From UBA826 sp045564655 (GTDB lineage Bacteria; Chloroflexota; Dehalococcoidia; Lucifugimonadales; UBA826): a stretch of DNA of 64,000 bases. Shown here piece after piece: positions 52,479-61,100 of the stretch. The position numbers and the translations under genes are program-made. Positions within the stretch are counted from its first letter, which is position 1; every line of letters starts with the position of its first letter. The notes beneath the pieces are model-generated. The model worked only from the letters and a program-made list of their open reading frames with translations, did not search any database and had not been told where the DNA came from. The stretch lies in NCBI GenBank assembly GCA_045564655.1, contig JBJLGX010000020.1, forward strand, positions 124,001-188,000. The letters are read 5' to 3'.

Positions 52479-53660
52479 TTATAATAAACGATTTATTCTA
52501 TCTATTGGAGTGCCAATTAATGGGCTTACGTATTTAATGAACGCATCACTTGGATGACCGTCTGTAGAAGGATAAAAAGCTTTTGGAAGTACTTTGACCT
52601 TGCCTGCTATTTTATTCAAACTTGTTGTCCCAGTGATTACGTTATATGGATCTGTTGTTTTACGAATAAGAGTTATCATTATGTTACTTTTGTTTTCTTG
52701 GGCTTCTATTACGGCTGCTTTCCCTACGAGTTCTGCTTCGTACGCATCAGTTGTAGAAACAGAATCTATTAAAGATCTTTGAATAGTTCCCGGTCTTTCA
52801 TATCTACATCGGAGACTTAATCTTTTGGTTACTTGTTTTGAAAGATATCTTGAGGGGCTTTCGTAATATTCATGACCAAAATCATCAGTAAACCAAGGCA
52901 CTGATGCGTCTCCTATAGGAAGACCGTTGGATTTTATATTTTCAGCAATAACTACCGTTGCATATCCAAATTTACGATAAGCGGCTTCAATTTTTAAAAG
53001 AAAGTCATTTTCGTCGAATGATTGTTCTGGTATTGCAATAAAATGAGGAGGGTCAAAATCATCTTTTTTGTATAAAGCAGATGCAGTTGCTAGCCAACCA
53101 GTATCCCGGCCCATAACCTCAAGGATAGTTATAGGAGATGCATCCCCCATGCTCCAAGCATCTTTTCCAGATCCTAGAGTAGCTTGAGAAATAAATCTTG
53201 CGGAAGAGCCGTAACCTGGACAGTGATCGGTTTCTTCTAAGTCGTTATCGATAGTTTTGGGAACGTGAATAATTTGTATGTCTATGTTGTTATTTGAAAA
53301 GTAGTTATTTAATAGCAATCCTGTTTCGGCAGAGTCATTACCTCCAATCATGTAAATTATTTCGATGCTATGCTGCTTTAGATTATTGATGATTTGAGGT
53401 ATTTCGGACTCTTTAATTTTATGTCTAGACGAACCTAGGGCAGCTCCAGGAGAAATGGTTAAAGAATTTAACTGAGCGTCAGTGATATCAGTGATATCAG
53501 GAGTTTTGCCTAGAATCAATCCTTCTATGCCATGATCGGAGCCATATATTTGACTGTTAGGGAGTTGTTTTTGCATTTCTTTTATAATGCCTGATAAGCT
53601 TCTGTTTATTACAGAAGTGACCCCTCCTGATTGAAGTATTAATGCGTTTTTTTTAATCAT
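52479..53660 (-). CDS. pfp: 6-phosphofructokinase, pyrophosphate-type signature
   Basis: A 393-residue phosphofructokinase. The nucleotide-loop motif is IGGNDS (residues 106-110 GGNDS), whereas ATP enzymes read GGDGS. K135 in PKTIDND replaces the glycine of ATP-type PGTIDND. Both point to pyrophosphate as the phosphoryl donor. The remaining features (GYGSSARFISQA, MGRDTGWLA, CRYERPGTIQRS) are typical. Use of PPi would make glycolysis reversible at this step. The gene precedes the rhodanese by 49 nt in the same direction. Confidence 0.86.
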   Translation of the reverse strand: MIKKNALILQSGGVTSVINRSLSGIIKEMQKQLPNSQIYGSDHGIEGLILGKTPDITDITDAQLNSLTISPGAALGSSRHKIKESEIPQIINNLKQHSIEIIYMIGGNDSAETGLLLNNYFSNNNIDIQIIHVPKTIDNDLEETDHCPGYGSSARFISQATLGSGKDAWSMGDASPITILEVMGRDTGWLATASALYKKDDFDPPHFIAIPEQSFDENDFLLKIEAAYRKFGYATVVIAENIKSNGLPIGDASVPWFTDDFGHEYYESPSRYLSKQVTKRLSLRCRYERPGTIQRSLIDSVSTTDAYEAELVGKAAVIEAQENKSNIMITLIRKTTDPYNVITGTTSLNKIAGKVKVLPKAFYPSTDGHPSDAFIKYVSPLIGTPIDRINRLL

Positions 53661-53684
53661 AGATTTAACTTCTTATGAAAATAG

Positions 53685-54401
53685 TCAAATGGTTAGTTTA
53701 GTGTTCAGGTCTATAAAGTCAGTCCCTATAATATCAATATAATCTTCAGGTTTTGAATCAACTTGTGTTTCTGGACCGTTTTCTAATGGACGTGGTATGT
53801 AAGCTGTTGCCATACCTAATGATTTAGCATTAAATAGATCTTTTTTGTGAGCTGCAACCATCATAACTTGATTAACAGGGATATCAAGAAGTTTTGATGA
53901 AGATAAGTAGGTTGCAGGGTCTGGTTTATATCGTTTTACCAACTCTGCTGATAGAATCATGTCCCATGGCAAATTTGCATGTTTGGCCATATTCAAAAGC
54001 AAGGAAACATTGCCGTTTGATAAAGTCGTGATAATGAATGATTTTTTTAATCTATTTAATCCTTCAACTGAATCATCCCATGGATCTAGTCTATGCCAAG
54101 CTTTGTTTAAGTACTCTTTATCAATTTCATCAAGAGCTGTAATTTCGTACTTATCTAGTAGTCTGTCTAGTATAGTTCTGTGTAGTGTATCTAGATTTGT
54201 CCATTCGACTTCTTCATTTCTAACACGGTCCATGGATGGAGCATATCCACTTCTCCACTCATCTGCAAATAAATCCCAGTCCAAGTCAAAATTGTACTTG
54301 TCTCCCATTTTTGAGATTTCTCTAGAAACACTAGATCTCCAATCAACTACAGTTCCAAATACATCGAATGTTAATGCTTTTATATTTTTAAATGAAGACA
54401 T
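53685..54401 (-). CDS. Haloacid dehalogenase-like hydrolase (type II)
   Basis: A 238-residue HAD enzyme close to (S)-2-haloacid dehalogenases. The nucleophile D13 is in ALTFDVFGTVVDWRSSV. TTLSNGNVSLLL provides the serine/asparagine of motif II, and KRYKPDPATYL the lysine of motif III. MVAAHKKDLFNAKSLGM replaces the usual acidic motif IV with an AAHxxDL type typical of this clade. The natural substrate may be a 2-haloacid or a 2-hydroxyacid phosphate. It lies eight bases after the acyl-CoA ligase stop, in the same orientation. Confidence 0.85.
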   Translation of the reverse strand: MSSFKNIKALTFDVFGTVVDWRSSVSREISKMGDKYNFDLDWDLFADEWRSGYAPSMDRVRNEEVEWTNLDTLHRTILDRLLDKYEITALDEIDKEYLNKAWHRLDPWDDSVEGLNRLKKSFIITTLSNGNVSLLLNMAKHANLPWDMILSAELVKRYKPDPATYLSSSKLLDIPVNQVMMVAAHKKDLFNAKSLGMATAYIPRPLENGPETQVDSKPEDYIDIIGTDFIDLNTKLTI

Positions 54402-54408
54402 GTGAATC

Positions 54409-55905
54409 TCAACTTTGATTAAATTGTTTTGCTATATTTCGTCGTTGTATTTTACCGGTAGCAGTTCTAGGCAATTGATTTACGATGTGAATTTTGCTTG
54501 GTATTTTGAAATCAGCAATATGTTCACTACAGAAATTTTGTATTTCTATTTCAGTTATTGTCTCGGAAGTTACAATTGCCGCATGGACAACCTCACCATA
54601 TTTTTGATCTGATGCACCAAAACAAACAGCTTCTATTATATGTGGATGCTTTATTAATGTAGCATCTACTTCTAGTGGTGATATTTTTTCTCCACCTCTA
54701 TTTATAAGTTCTTTAAGTCTTCCGGTTAGAGTTAATATTCCTGATTCTGAAATTTGACCTTGGTCACCAGTTCTAAACCAACCATTTGTAAATGCTTCAG
54801 AATTTGCAGCCGGATTGTTGTGATACCCAAGAGTCACATTACTTCCTTTTATCACAACTTCACCAGAACTATTTGGGTTCAAGAGAACTCCAGAATTATT
54901 CATGATTGATATTTCCACACCGGTTCCTGTGCCTACAGTGCCAGGCGACCTATTGAATGGAGGGAGTAAATTAGAAGACATTTGATGTGAAGCTTCTGTC
55001 ATTCCGTAAGCTTCTAATACGGGAGCTCCAAACCTAGTTTCTAATTCATCAAATACTGAAGGGGCTAAGGCTGCCGAACAAGACCTTATAAACCTGAAAG
55101 ATTTTTCAGGAGCATTATCTTTATCAGCTCGCATTAACAATATTTGATGAATAGTAGGTACGGCGGAATACCAAGTTGCTTTATGTGAATATTGATGTTT
55201 CCAAAATGTACTGGCACTAAATTTAGAAGGGATAACTAATGTCCCTCCTGAAAATAATGTTGTTAAGGCTACTCCGATTAAACCATGAACATGAAATAAT
55301 GGCATAACAAGAAGGGATACGTCTTCATTTGTTAGGTTATAACTATGGGATATATTAGATAAAGAAGACATTAGATTTTGATGAGTTAAAGGGACTCCTT
55401 TCGGTTGGCTTGTGGTGCCAGATGTATGTAGGAATAATGCTATATCATTGGGATCAGGTATATTCACACTTTTTTTGGTTGTTAATTCAGTGCTGTCTTT
55501 GTGCAGTAATATATTGCCTGAAATAGTCATAGAGGTATGAATTATTTGGATAGCCAATTGATTAGCCGCGCTGATTGATAAATTAGACTGTGAAGATAAA
55601 ATTAAAAATTGAGAGTCAGTATCACTCATGTAAAATTTAAATTCTTCTATAGTATATTCAGGATTAAGGGGAGCAACAGTAGCCCCAGTTTTAGCTATAG
55701 CCAAGAATACGCTCATGAATTCTAAGCTGTTTTCAAATACTATTGAGGCTGTTGTCCCTTTTTCCAATCCTATTCCGGAAAGAATCGATGCAATGTTTTC
55801 CACTTCGTTGTTTAGGTCAGAATATGATAGCGATGGACCCTCAGGAATAATAATTGCGTTATCAGAAGGTGAAGAGTTTTCTAGTATATTTGCTAAAGTT
55901 GACAT
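54409..55905 (-). CDS. AMP-dependent acyl-CoA synthetase/ligase
   Basis: A 498-residue ANL-superfamily enzyme that activates a carboxylate as acyl-AMP and then acyl-CoA. The P-loop-like motif is LFLHTSGTTSQPKGVPLTH. LEAYGMTEASHQM is the acyl-binding motif, GWFRTGDQG carries the conserved aspartate, and PRTATGKIQRR is the C-terminal lysine motif. The closest look is to oxalyl-CoA/short-chain ligases, but the substrate is not decided by sequence. It is in the same orientation as, and 8 nt ahead of, the haloacid dehalogenase gene. Confidence 0.88.
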   Translation of the reverse strand: MSTLANILENSSPSDNAIIIPEGPSLSYSDLNNEVENIASILSGIGLEKGTTASIVFENSLEFMSVFLAIAKTGATVAPLNPEYTIEEFKFYMSDTDSQFLILSSQSNLSISAANQLAIQIIHTSMTISGNILLHKDSTELTTKKSVNIPDPNDIALFLHTSGTTSQPKGVPLTHQNLMSSLSNISHSYNLTNEDVSLLVMPLFHVHGLIGVALTTLFSGGTLVIPSKFSASTFWKHQYSHKATWYSAVPTIHQILLMRADKDNAPEKSFRFIRSCSAALAPSVFDELETRFGAPVLEAYGMTEASHQMSSNLLPPFNRSPGTVGTGTGVEISIMNNSGVLLNPNSSGEVVIKGSNVTLGYHNNPAANSEAFTNGWFRTGDQGQISESGILTLTGRLKELINRGGEKISPLEVDATLIKHPHIIEAVCFGASDQKYGEVVHAAIVTSETITEIEIQNFCSEHIADFKIPSKIHIVNQLPRTATGKIQRRNIAKQFNQS

Positions 55906-55930
55906 TAATATCCTCTACCTTTTTTTATAT

Positions 55931-56914
55931 TCAATTATTTTTATTTGACCATTTTAAAGCATCGGCTAAGCCTTGCTCTAGCGACATTCGAGGCTCCCAA
56001 CCTAAAAGGGTTAAGGCCTTATCTCTATTTGTATATCCACCAGCAACATCACCATCCCGAGGTTCTGACTTTGTCTTGATAATGTCAAAACCATTGATTT
56101 CTTCAAATGCTGTTATCAGTTCGGAGACAGTGGTACCTTCTCCAGTACCTAGATTTATTGTGTGGTACCGAGCGCTAGGAGTGATTATTTTATCAAAATA
56201 CTCAACTGCAGAGACATGCGCTTGTGCAAGATCCCAAACATGTATGTAATCTCTAATTCCAGTTCCATCACGGGTATTCCAATTTGTTCCTGTTATCGTA
56301 AAGGTACTATTTTTAGATTTGGCAGACTCTACTAATTTTCCAACAATGTGAGTTGGGTTTGCTAGGTGGGGTCCTGATCGCATTTTGGGGTCTGCCCCAA
56401 TGGGATTAAAGTACCTGAGAGATATAACCTCTAGGTTATAAGCCTTAGAAAAATCCTCTAAAACCATTTCTATAGCTAGTTTTGTTTTTGCATAGGGACT
56501 CTGAGGTGAGAGTTCTGATTCTTCTGTAAGCATTGAACCGTCTACTGATTTATACAGTGAGGCTGTTGAGCTAAATATTAGTTTCAGATTATTTAGAGCC
56601 AATAAATTTTTGAATAAATGAATCGATTTTATTAGGTTTTCTTCATAGTATTTGTAAGGATCTATGGTCGATTCTGGTACTATGATCAATCCTGCGCAAT
56701 GTATTGTTATGGAAATATCAGGATGGTCTTTAAATATTTTTTTGAGAACAGTTCTGTTATTTATGTCAGCTTTATAGAATACTCTTTCTGAAATGAATTC
56801 TTCTTTGCCTGTAACCAAGGAATCAATGATAATAGGGGTATGCCCTTTATCTTCTAACGCTGAGCACACTGTGCTACCAATGTATCCGGCTCCTCCCGTA
56901 ACTAGTACTTTCAC
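55931..56914 (-). CDS. galE: UDP-glucose 4-epimerase
   Basis: The 327-residue extended SDR interconverts UDP-glucose and UDP-galactose. GTG 56912-56914 follows AAAAGGA. The NAD motif is VTGGAGYIGSTV. The catalytic Y-x3-K lies in SPYAKTKLAIE and the serine in IFSSTASLYK. RYFNPIGAD, GTGIRDYIHVWDLAQAH and YHTINLGTGEG are GalE signatures. The length is typical. Confidence 0.94.
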   Translation of the reverse strand: MKVLVTGGAGYIGSTVCSALEDKGHTPIIIDSLVTGKEEFISERVFYKADINNRTVLKKIFKDHPDISITIHCAGLIIVPESTIDPYKYYEENLIKSIHLFKNLLALNNLKLIFSSTASLYKSVDGSMLTEESELSPQSPYAKTKLAIEMVLEDFSKAYNLEVISLRYFNPIGADPKMRSGPHLANPTHIVGKLVESAKSKNSTFTITGTNWNTRDGTGIRDYIHVWDLAQAHVSAVEYFDKIITPSARYHTINLGTGEGTTVSELITAFEEINGFDIIKTKSEPRDGDVAGGYTNRDKALTLLGWEPRMSLEQGLADALKWSNKNN

Positions 56915-56984
56915 TTTTTATCCTTTTTAAAATTAATACTTTGCATCTATGTAATTTAACACAAAATATATTGTTCAGAAGTAA

Positions 56985-58106
56985 CTAGTTTTGAAATCTA
57001 CTAATACTAAATTTGTCGATATTTATACTTGTTTTTTGATTTGTTAGTAGCTCTGATACTATTTTTCCCATTGCTGGGCCTAATAATATGCCTTTTCTGC
57101 CTGCCCCTGATGCTAGAATTAGATTAGTATATTGTTCAATCTTGTCGATAATTGCTATCCCGTCTTGAGCTAATGGACGCAAACAAGCTGTATGTTGGAC
57201 TAGTTCTGCATTATCAAGGCCAGGGAACATTTTCAACATGATACTTATTAAAGTATCTCGTTCACTAGTAGTGGGATTATTGTCGAATCCTATGTCCTCT
57301 TCTGTTGTACCTACCCATAATAAATCATCTAATTTAGTGCAAGCGTAGTTTCCTTTCCAACCTACTGAATAATTGATTGTTGTTTTGGGGACATTCAATT
57401 TTATTATTTGACCTTTTAAGGGTCTAATAGGGACGTCTATATTTATCCAATTAGAGATATTTTTCATCCAAGGACCCATTGCTAAAACAATGCTAGAACA
57501 TTCGATAGTTTTTGTTGTTGTATTGATTGAAGTGATTGTATCGTTTGTAACGCTTATTCCTGTGACTTCACCGTGCTGTATAGTAACTCCCATCTTTTCA
57601 CATGCCTGCACTAAAGCTAAAACTAATCTGTAAGGGTCTACATCAGCAACCCCTTCTGTATATGCGGCCCCAATAATTTCAGATGAGATTTCAGGGACAA
57701 GTTTTCTGACTTCATCTGAATTAAGCCATTCAGATGAATAGCCTTTTTGGGTTTTTCTCCATTCTGATTGAACTTTGCATTCAATAGCTTCTTCATCTGA
57801 AAATGCTAAATCTATTGCTGGCCTAAATCGGTGTTGTATATCAATTCCACTGAATTCGGTTAGATGATTTGCAAACTCTGTATGTAAAGACATTCCAAAT
57901 TTTGCTAATTCAATTTCTGATGAAATATCTTTATAATGTCCGGCTTCTCCCAAGGGGCTTAATGAACCGTATGCAAATCCGGATGCATGACTACCAAACG
58001 AATCCCTTTCGATTAATAGGACCTCTTGATTTTCTTTTGCTAAAAAGTATGCTGTCGTCAATCCAACTATTCCGCCGCCAACGACACAAATAGGAGCACT
58101 ACTCAT
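56985..58106 (-). CDS. FAD-dependent amine/D-amino acid oxidoreductase
   Basis: A 373-residue flavoprotein of the DAO family. The N-terminus has the dinucleotide motif VVGGGIVGLTTAYFLAKENQEVLLIERD, followed by SHASGFAYGSLSP (the FAD-contacting GxSxxN-type segment, here diverged). The C-terminus LASGAGRKGILLGPAMGKIVSEL completes the FAD site. Glycine oxidase and D-amino acid dehydrogenase are the closest functional guesses. The class III aminotransferase is immediately upstream, nine bases away, suggesting joint use of amino donors. Confidence 0.85.
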   Translation of the reverse strand: MSSAPICVVGGGIVGLTTAYFLAKENQEVLLIERDSFGSHASGFAYGSLSPLGEAGHYKDISSEIELAKFGMSLHTEFANHLTEFSGIDIQHRFRPAIDLAFSDEEAIECKVQSEWRKTQKGYSSEWLNSDEVRKLVPEISSEIIGAAYTEGVADVDPYRLVLALVQACEKMGVTIQHGEVTGISVTNDTITSINTTTKTIECSSIVLAMGPWMKNISNWINIDVPIRPLKGQIIKLNVPKTTINYSVGWKGNYACTKLDDLLWVGTTEEDIGFDNNPTTSERDTLISIMLKMFPGLDNAELVQHTACLRPLAQDGIAIIDKIEQYTNLILASGAGRKGILLGPAMGKIVSELLTNQKTSINIDKFSISRFQN

Positions 58107-58114
58107 TTTTATAT

Positions 58115-59467
58115 CTATATTGTGGCTTCAACTTCAGTGATAGCCGAATCCATCTGACTTACAAAATGATCTATTTCGTCTTTGTTTACGCATAGAGGAG
58201 GAGATATAGGTATAAAATCAGTAGCTCGTCCTAATAATCTATGCTTTACCATGCTTTCAGACATTTTTCTTATAACTTTGGGATCTAGCTTTTCTTTAGT
58301 TGTTTTGTCTTTTACTAATTCTATTGCAGCCAGTAATCCTAATCCCCCTCTAACATCTCCTACTATTGGATGTACCATTAAAGTTTGAAGTTGTTCATAT
58401 AAGTAAGTTCCCATATTTGTTGAGTTCTCAAGCATATTTTCATTTTCCATTATGTCTAAGTTAGCCATTGCTGCAGCACAAGAAGCAGGGTTCCCTCCAA
58501 ATGTTATGAGGTGGCTAAATGTTGAAGCTTCATCTTTATTGAATGCTGAAGCTATTTTAGGGCTTGCGATAGTGACTCCAATTGGTAAATAGCCACTTGT
58601 GAGACCTTTTGCACTTGTAGTGATATCAGGTTTAATCCCCCAATGTTCAGTAGCAAACATTGTCCCTGTACGACCCCAAGCATTAATTACTTCATCACAT
58701 ATTAGAACGACTCCATATTTATCGCAGATTTCTCGTATTGTTGGCCAATATTCAGGGTCTGGGATATGGATACCTGCTGACTGAGATATAGGTTCTGCTA
58801 TAAAGGCAGCCACAGTAGATGGGTCTTCGTGCAGAATTGCCTTTTCAAGGTCTTCGGCACAATTAAGTGTACCTCTATATGAATCTGGTTGCTCTATATG
58901 TATATTCCCAGGCATTAGTGGGCCATAGTTTTGTAGAGAATTTATTCCACCGCCACCTAAACTCATAGTTGCTAGAGTTGTTCCATGATAAGATTTTCTT
59001 CGACTTATCACTTTCCATCTTCGAGATTCCCCAATATTTTTTTGATAATTTTTTGCCATTTTAAGGGCAGTTTCTACGGCTTCTGACCCTCCACTAGTAA
59101 AATAAACCCTAGATTTTTCATCAGGAGATAATTTGGCTACTCTGTGTGCTAAATCTATAGTTACGGGTGTTACTGTTCCTCCAGGGGAATAACATATTTC
59201 TGTCATTTGAGAATAAACGGCATCTGCTATTTCTTTTCTTCCGTGTCCTATATTGACTAAGAACATACCGGCTAATGTGTCAAACCATCTGTTTCCTGAA
59301 ATATCATCGACCCACACATCTTTTGCAGAAGCAACCATTTGTAATCCCACTTCATTAAACATATCTTTTGTATGTCGTGCGTGAGGCCAAAAATTTTCTA
59401 TTGCTTTTTGCTTTAGGTCTTCAATCTCTTCACCCGATAGGTTTTTATTTGGAATTGTCTGAGTCAT
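58115..59467 (-). CDS. Class III aminotransferase (omega-aminotransferase type)
   Basis: A 450-residue PLP-dependent enzyme. GGAGGC precedes ATG 59465-59467. FDTLAGMFLVNIGHGRKEIADAV, FTSGGSEAVETALKMA, SYHGTTLATMS and LICDEVINAWGRTG are fold-type I class III motifs. The PLP lysine is in TTSAKGLTSGYLPIG. The family includes taurine, beta-alanine and polyamine:pyruvate transaminases. The substrate is not defined here. It precedes the FAD oxidoreductase in one transcription unit. Confidence 0.92.
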   Translation of the reverse strand: MTQTIPNKNLSGEEIEDLKQKAIENFWPHARHTKDMFNEVGLQMVASAKDVWVDDISGNRWFDTLAGMFLVNIGHGRKEIADAVYSQMTEICYSPGGTVTPVTIDLAHRVAKLSPDEKSRVYFTSGGSEAVETALKMAKNYQKNIGESRRWKVISRRKSYHGTTLATMSLGGGGINSLQNYGPLMPGNIHIEQPDSYRGTLNCAEDLEKAILHEDPSTVAAFIAEPISQSAGIHIPDPEYWPTIREICDKYGVVLICDEVINAWGRTGTMFATEHWGIKPDITTSAKGLTSGYLPIGVTIASPKIASAFNKDEASTFSHLITFGGNPASCAAAMANLDIMENENMLENSTNMGTYLYEQLQTLMVHPIVGDVRGGLGLLAAIELVKDKTTKEKLDPKVIRKMSESMVKHRLLGRATDFIPISPPLCVNKDEIDHFVSQMDSAITEVEATI

Positions 59468-59501
59468 ATTGAGGCCTCCACGAATGTGTTAATTTATTAT
59501 C

Positions 59502-59645
59502 TTAAGATGCTTTGCCTATACGAAATACTTTTGCTCCACATGTCGCACATATTCCTTGAGTTGCAGCCCGACCATTTTTTAAAGTTTTTTCTGTCGGGTT
59601 TGTAATTTCTCTAGGGCCTTTACATTTTAGACAATATGCTTCCAT
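59502..59645 (-). CDS. Small zinc-ribbon protein (DUF5679-like)
   Basis: A 47-residue protein that is easy to miss because of its size. Starting at ATG 59643-59645, with AAGGAAG about 8 nt upstream, it reads MEAYCLKCKGPREI and so on, ending FRIGKAS. Two CxxC knuckles, CLKC (5-8) and CATC (33-36), form a zinc ribbon. Between them is TEKTLKNGRAATQG. The layout matches the small DUF5679 family known from memory. Its function is unknown. It is divergent from the epimerase gene to its right. Confidence 0.8.
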   Translation of the reverse strand: MEAYCLKCKGPREITNPTEKTLKNGRAATQGICATCGAKVFRIGKAS

Positions 59646-59763
59646 TATATATGCTTCCTTATCTAATCGCGAATATCTATAAATAATCTGAGTGGAGGCA
59701 TTATATATAGATTGGGGCTAACTAAACAAGTTTAATTCTAAAAATATAATGAGATTAAGTTGG

Positions 59764-59801
59764 TATCATATATAAAAAATAATAGTATTTTATATATGAT
59801 A
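59764..59801. repeat. 14-bp perfect inverted repeat before the epimerase gene
   Basis: The left arm TATCATATATAAAA (59764-59777) and the right arm TTTTATATATGATA (59788-59801) are exact reverse complements around 10 nt. The repeat ends four bases before ATG 59806. It could be an operator dyad or an RNA hairpin blocking the ribosome-binding region, where no Shine-Dalgarno sequence is seen. Confidence 0.75.
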
Positions 59802-59805
59802 AATA

Positions 59806-60576
59806 ATGATTACATATAACAAAATTTTAATAACAGGTATTTCGGGTCTCGTAGGGAATATTTTGTATAAAGGGCTACATGAAAAATACTCTGTGACAGG
59901 CCTTGATGTTAACCCTTTTTTAGAAACACCTACTTTAGTTGCTGACTCGACTAATATTGATATGATCGAGCAAGCATATGATGATGTTGATATTGTTATT
60001 GATTTAGCTAGTGTGCCAAGCCAATTTAGCCCTTGGGACGTTATATATGACAACAATATCCGTTGTACATACAACTCTTTAGAATTAGCACGTTTAAAAG
60101 GTGTAAAAAGGTACATATTTGCAAGTTCGAATCATGTTACAGGAATGTACGAACTGGATAAACCATATTTGAACATTGTATCTGGGGATTATTCGACTAT
60201 AAAAACTTATCCTCGCATAACAATAGATATGCCCATAAGACCTGATGGATATTATGGTATAGGTAAAGCTTTTGGGGAATCTTTAGGGAGGTATTATTCT
60301 GAAAAATATAATATGTCAATTATGTGTCTTCGGATTGGCACTGTAAATCCTGAAAATAAACCCAAGGATATACGTCATTTTGCTACTCTTTTGACTCATT
60401 CTGATTTAATTCATTTGGTCGAATCTTGCATTAAAGCTTCTGATGATATTAGGTTTGGAATATATTATGGAGTTTCTAATAACAAATGGAGGATTTGGGA
60501 TATAAGTAATTCACAAGCAGAGATTAGTTATGCACCTAAAGACAATGCGGAATTTTATAGGGGTAAAACTTTTTAA
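59806..60576 (+). CDS. NAD-dependent epimerase/dehydratase, uronate dehydrogenase-like
   Basis: A 256-residue extended SDR. The Rossmann motif is ILITGISGLVGNIL. SSNHVTGMY carries the serine, and YYGIGKAFGESLG the Y-x3-K. The SSNHV-x-G segment and the length match uronate dehydrogenase (oxidises uronic acids to aldarolactones), as I recall the family, though other sugar SDRs are possible. It has no visible ribosome-binding site and is preceded by a perfect inverted repeat. It could supply substrate for the sugar-acid dehydratase-like FAH protein at 7.5 kb. Confidence 0.8.
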   Translation: MITYNKILITGISGLVGNILYKGLHEKYSVTGLDVNPFLETPTLVADSTNIDMIEQAYDDVDIVIDLASVPSQFSPWDVIYDNNIRCTYNSLELARLKGVKRYIFASSNHVTGMYELDKPYLNIVSGDYSTIKTYPRITIDMPIRPDGYYGIGKAFGESLGRYYSEKYNMSIMCLRIGTVNPENKPKDIRHFATLLTHSDLIHLVESCIKASDDIRFGIYYGVSNNKWRIWDISNSQAEISYAPKDNAEFYRGKTF

Positions 60577-60577
60577 T

Positions 60578-61027
60578 TTAGAAATTATTTTCCATATCTA
60601 GAACTTTTTCTAATCGTCTTTGGTGACGTTCTTCGTGAGTATACTTTGCATTAACAAATGTCATTACTAATTCTCTAGCAACTTCACTCCCTATTATTCT
60701 GGAACCTAAACAAAGAACATTTAAATCGTCATGCTCTACCCCTTGATGAGCAGAATATAAATCATGACACATAGCTGCTCTGACCCCTTTTACTTTATTT
60801 GCAGCTACGGATGCTCCTACACCACTTCCGCAGATCATTATTCCTCTATCGGATTTACCTAGAGAAACACTTTCAGCCATAATTTTCGCATAATCTGGAT
60901 AGTCGTCTAAAGGATCAAAACTATGCGGGCCAGCATCTATAACAGTATGCCCTTCATTTTTTAAGATTTCGGATATGATTTGTTTTAATTCAAATCCATT
61001 ATGGTCGGCAGCAAGAATAATTTTCAT
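60578..61027 (-). CDS. rpiB: Ribose-5-phosphate isomerase B
   Basis: A 149-residue sugar isomerase of the RpiB/LacAB type. AADHNGFELKQII, GIMICGSGVGASVAANKVKGVRAAMCHD and DDLNVLCLGSRIIG are conserved, including the active-site cysteine in ICGSG. It interconverts ribose-5-P and ribulose-5-P in the pentose phosphate pathway. The stop lies one base from that of the opposing epimerase gene. Confidence 0.94.
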   Translation of the reverse strand: MKIILAADHNGFELKQIISEILKNEGHTVIDAGPHSFDPLDDYPDYAKIMAESVSLGKSDRGIMICGSGVGASVAANKVKGVRAAMCHDLYSAHQGVEHDDLNVLCLGSRIIGSEVARELVMTFVNAKYTHEERHQRRLEKVLDMENNF

Positions 61028-61100
61028 TTTTTTACCTAAGTTATACTTCTGTTAAGTATCTATAATATATTAAATCATAGAATGTGGAGTAAAGTTATAG

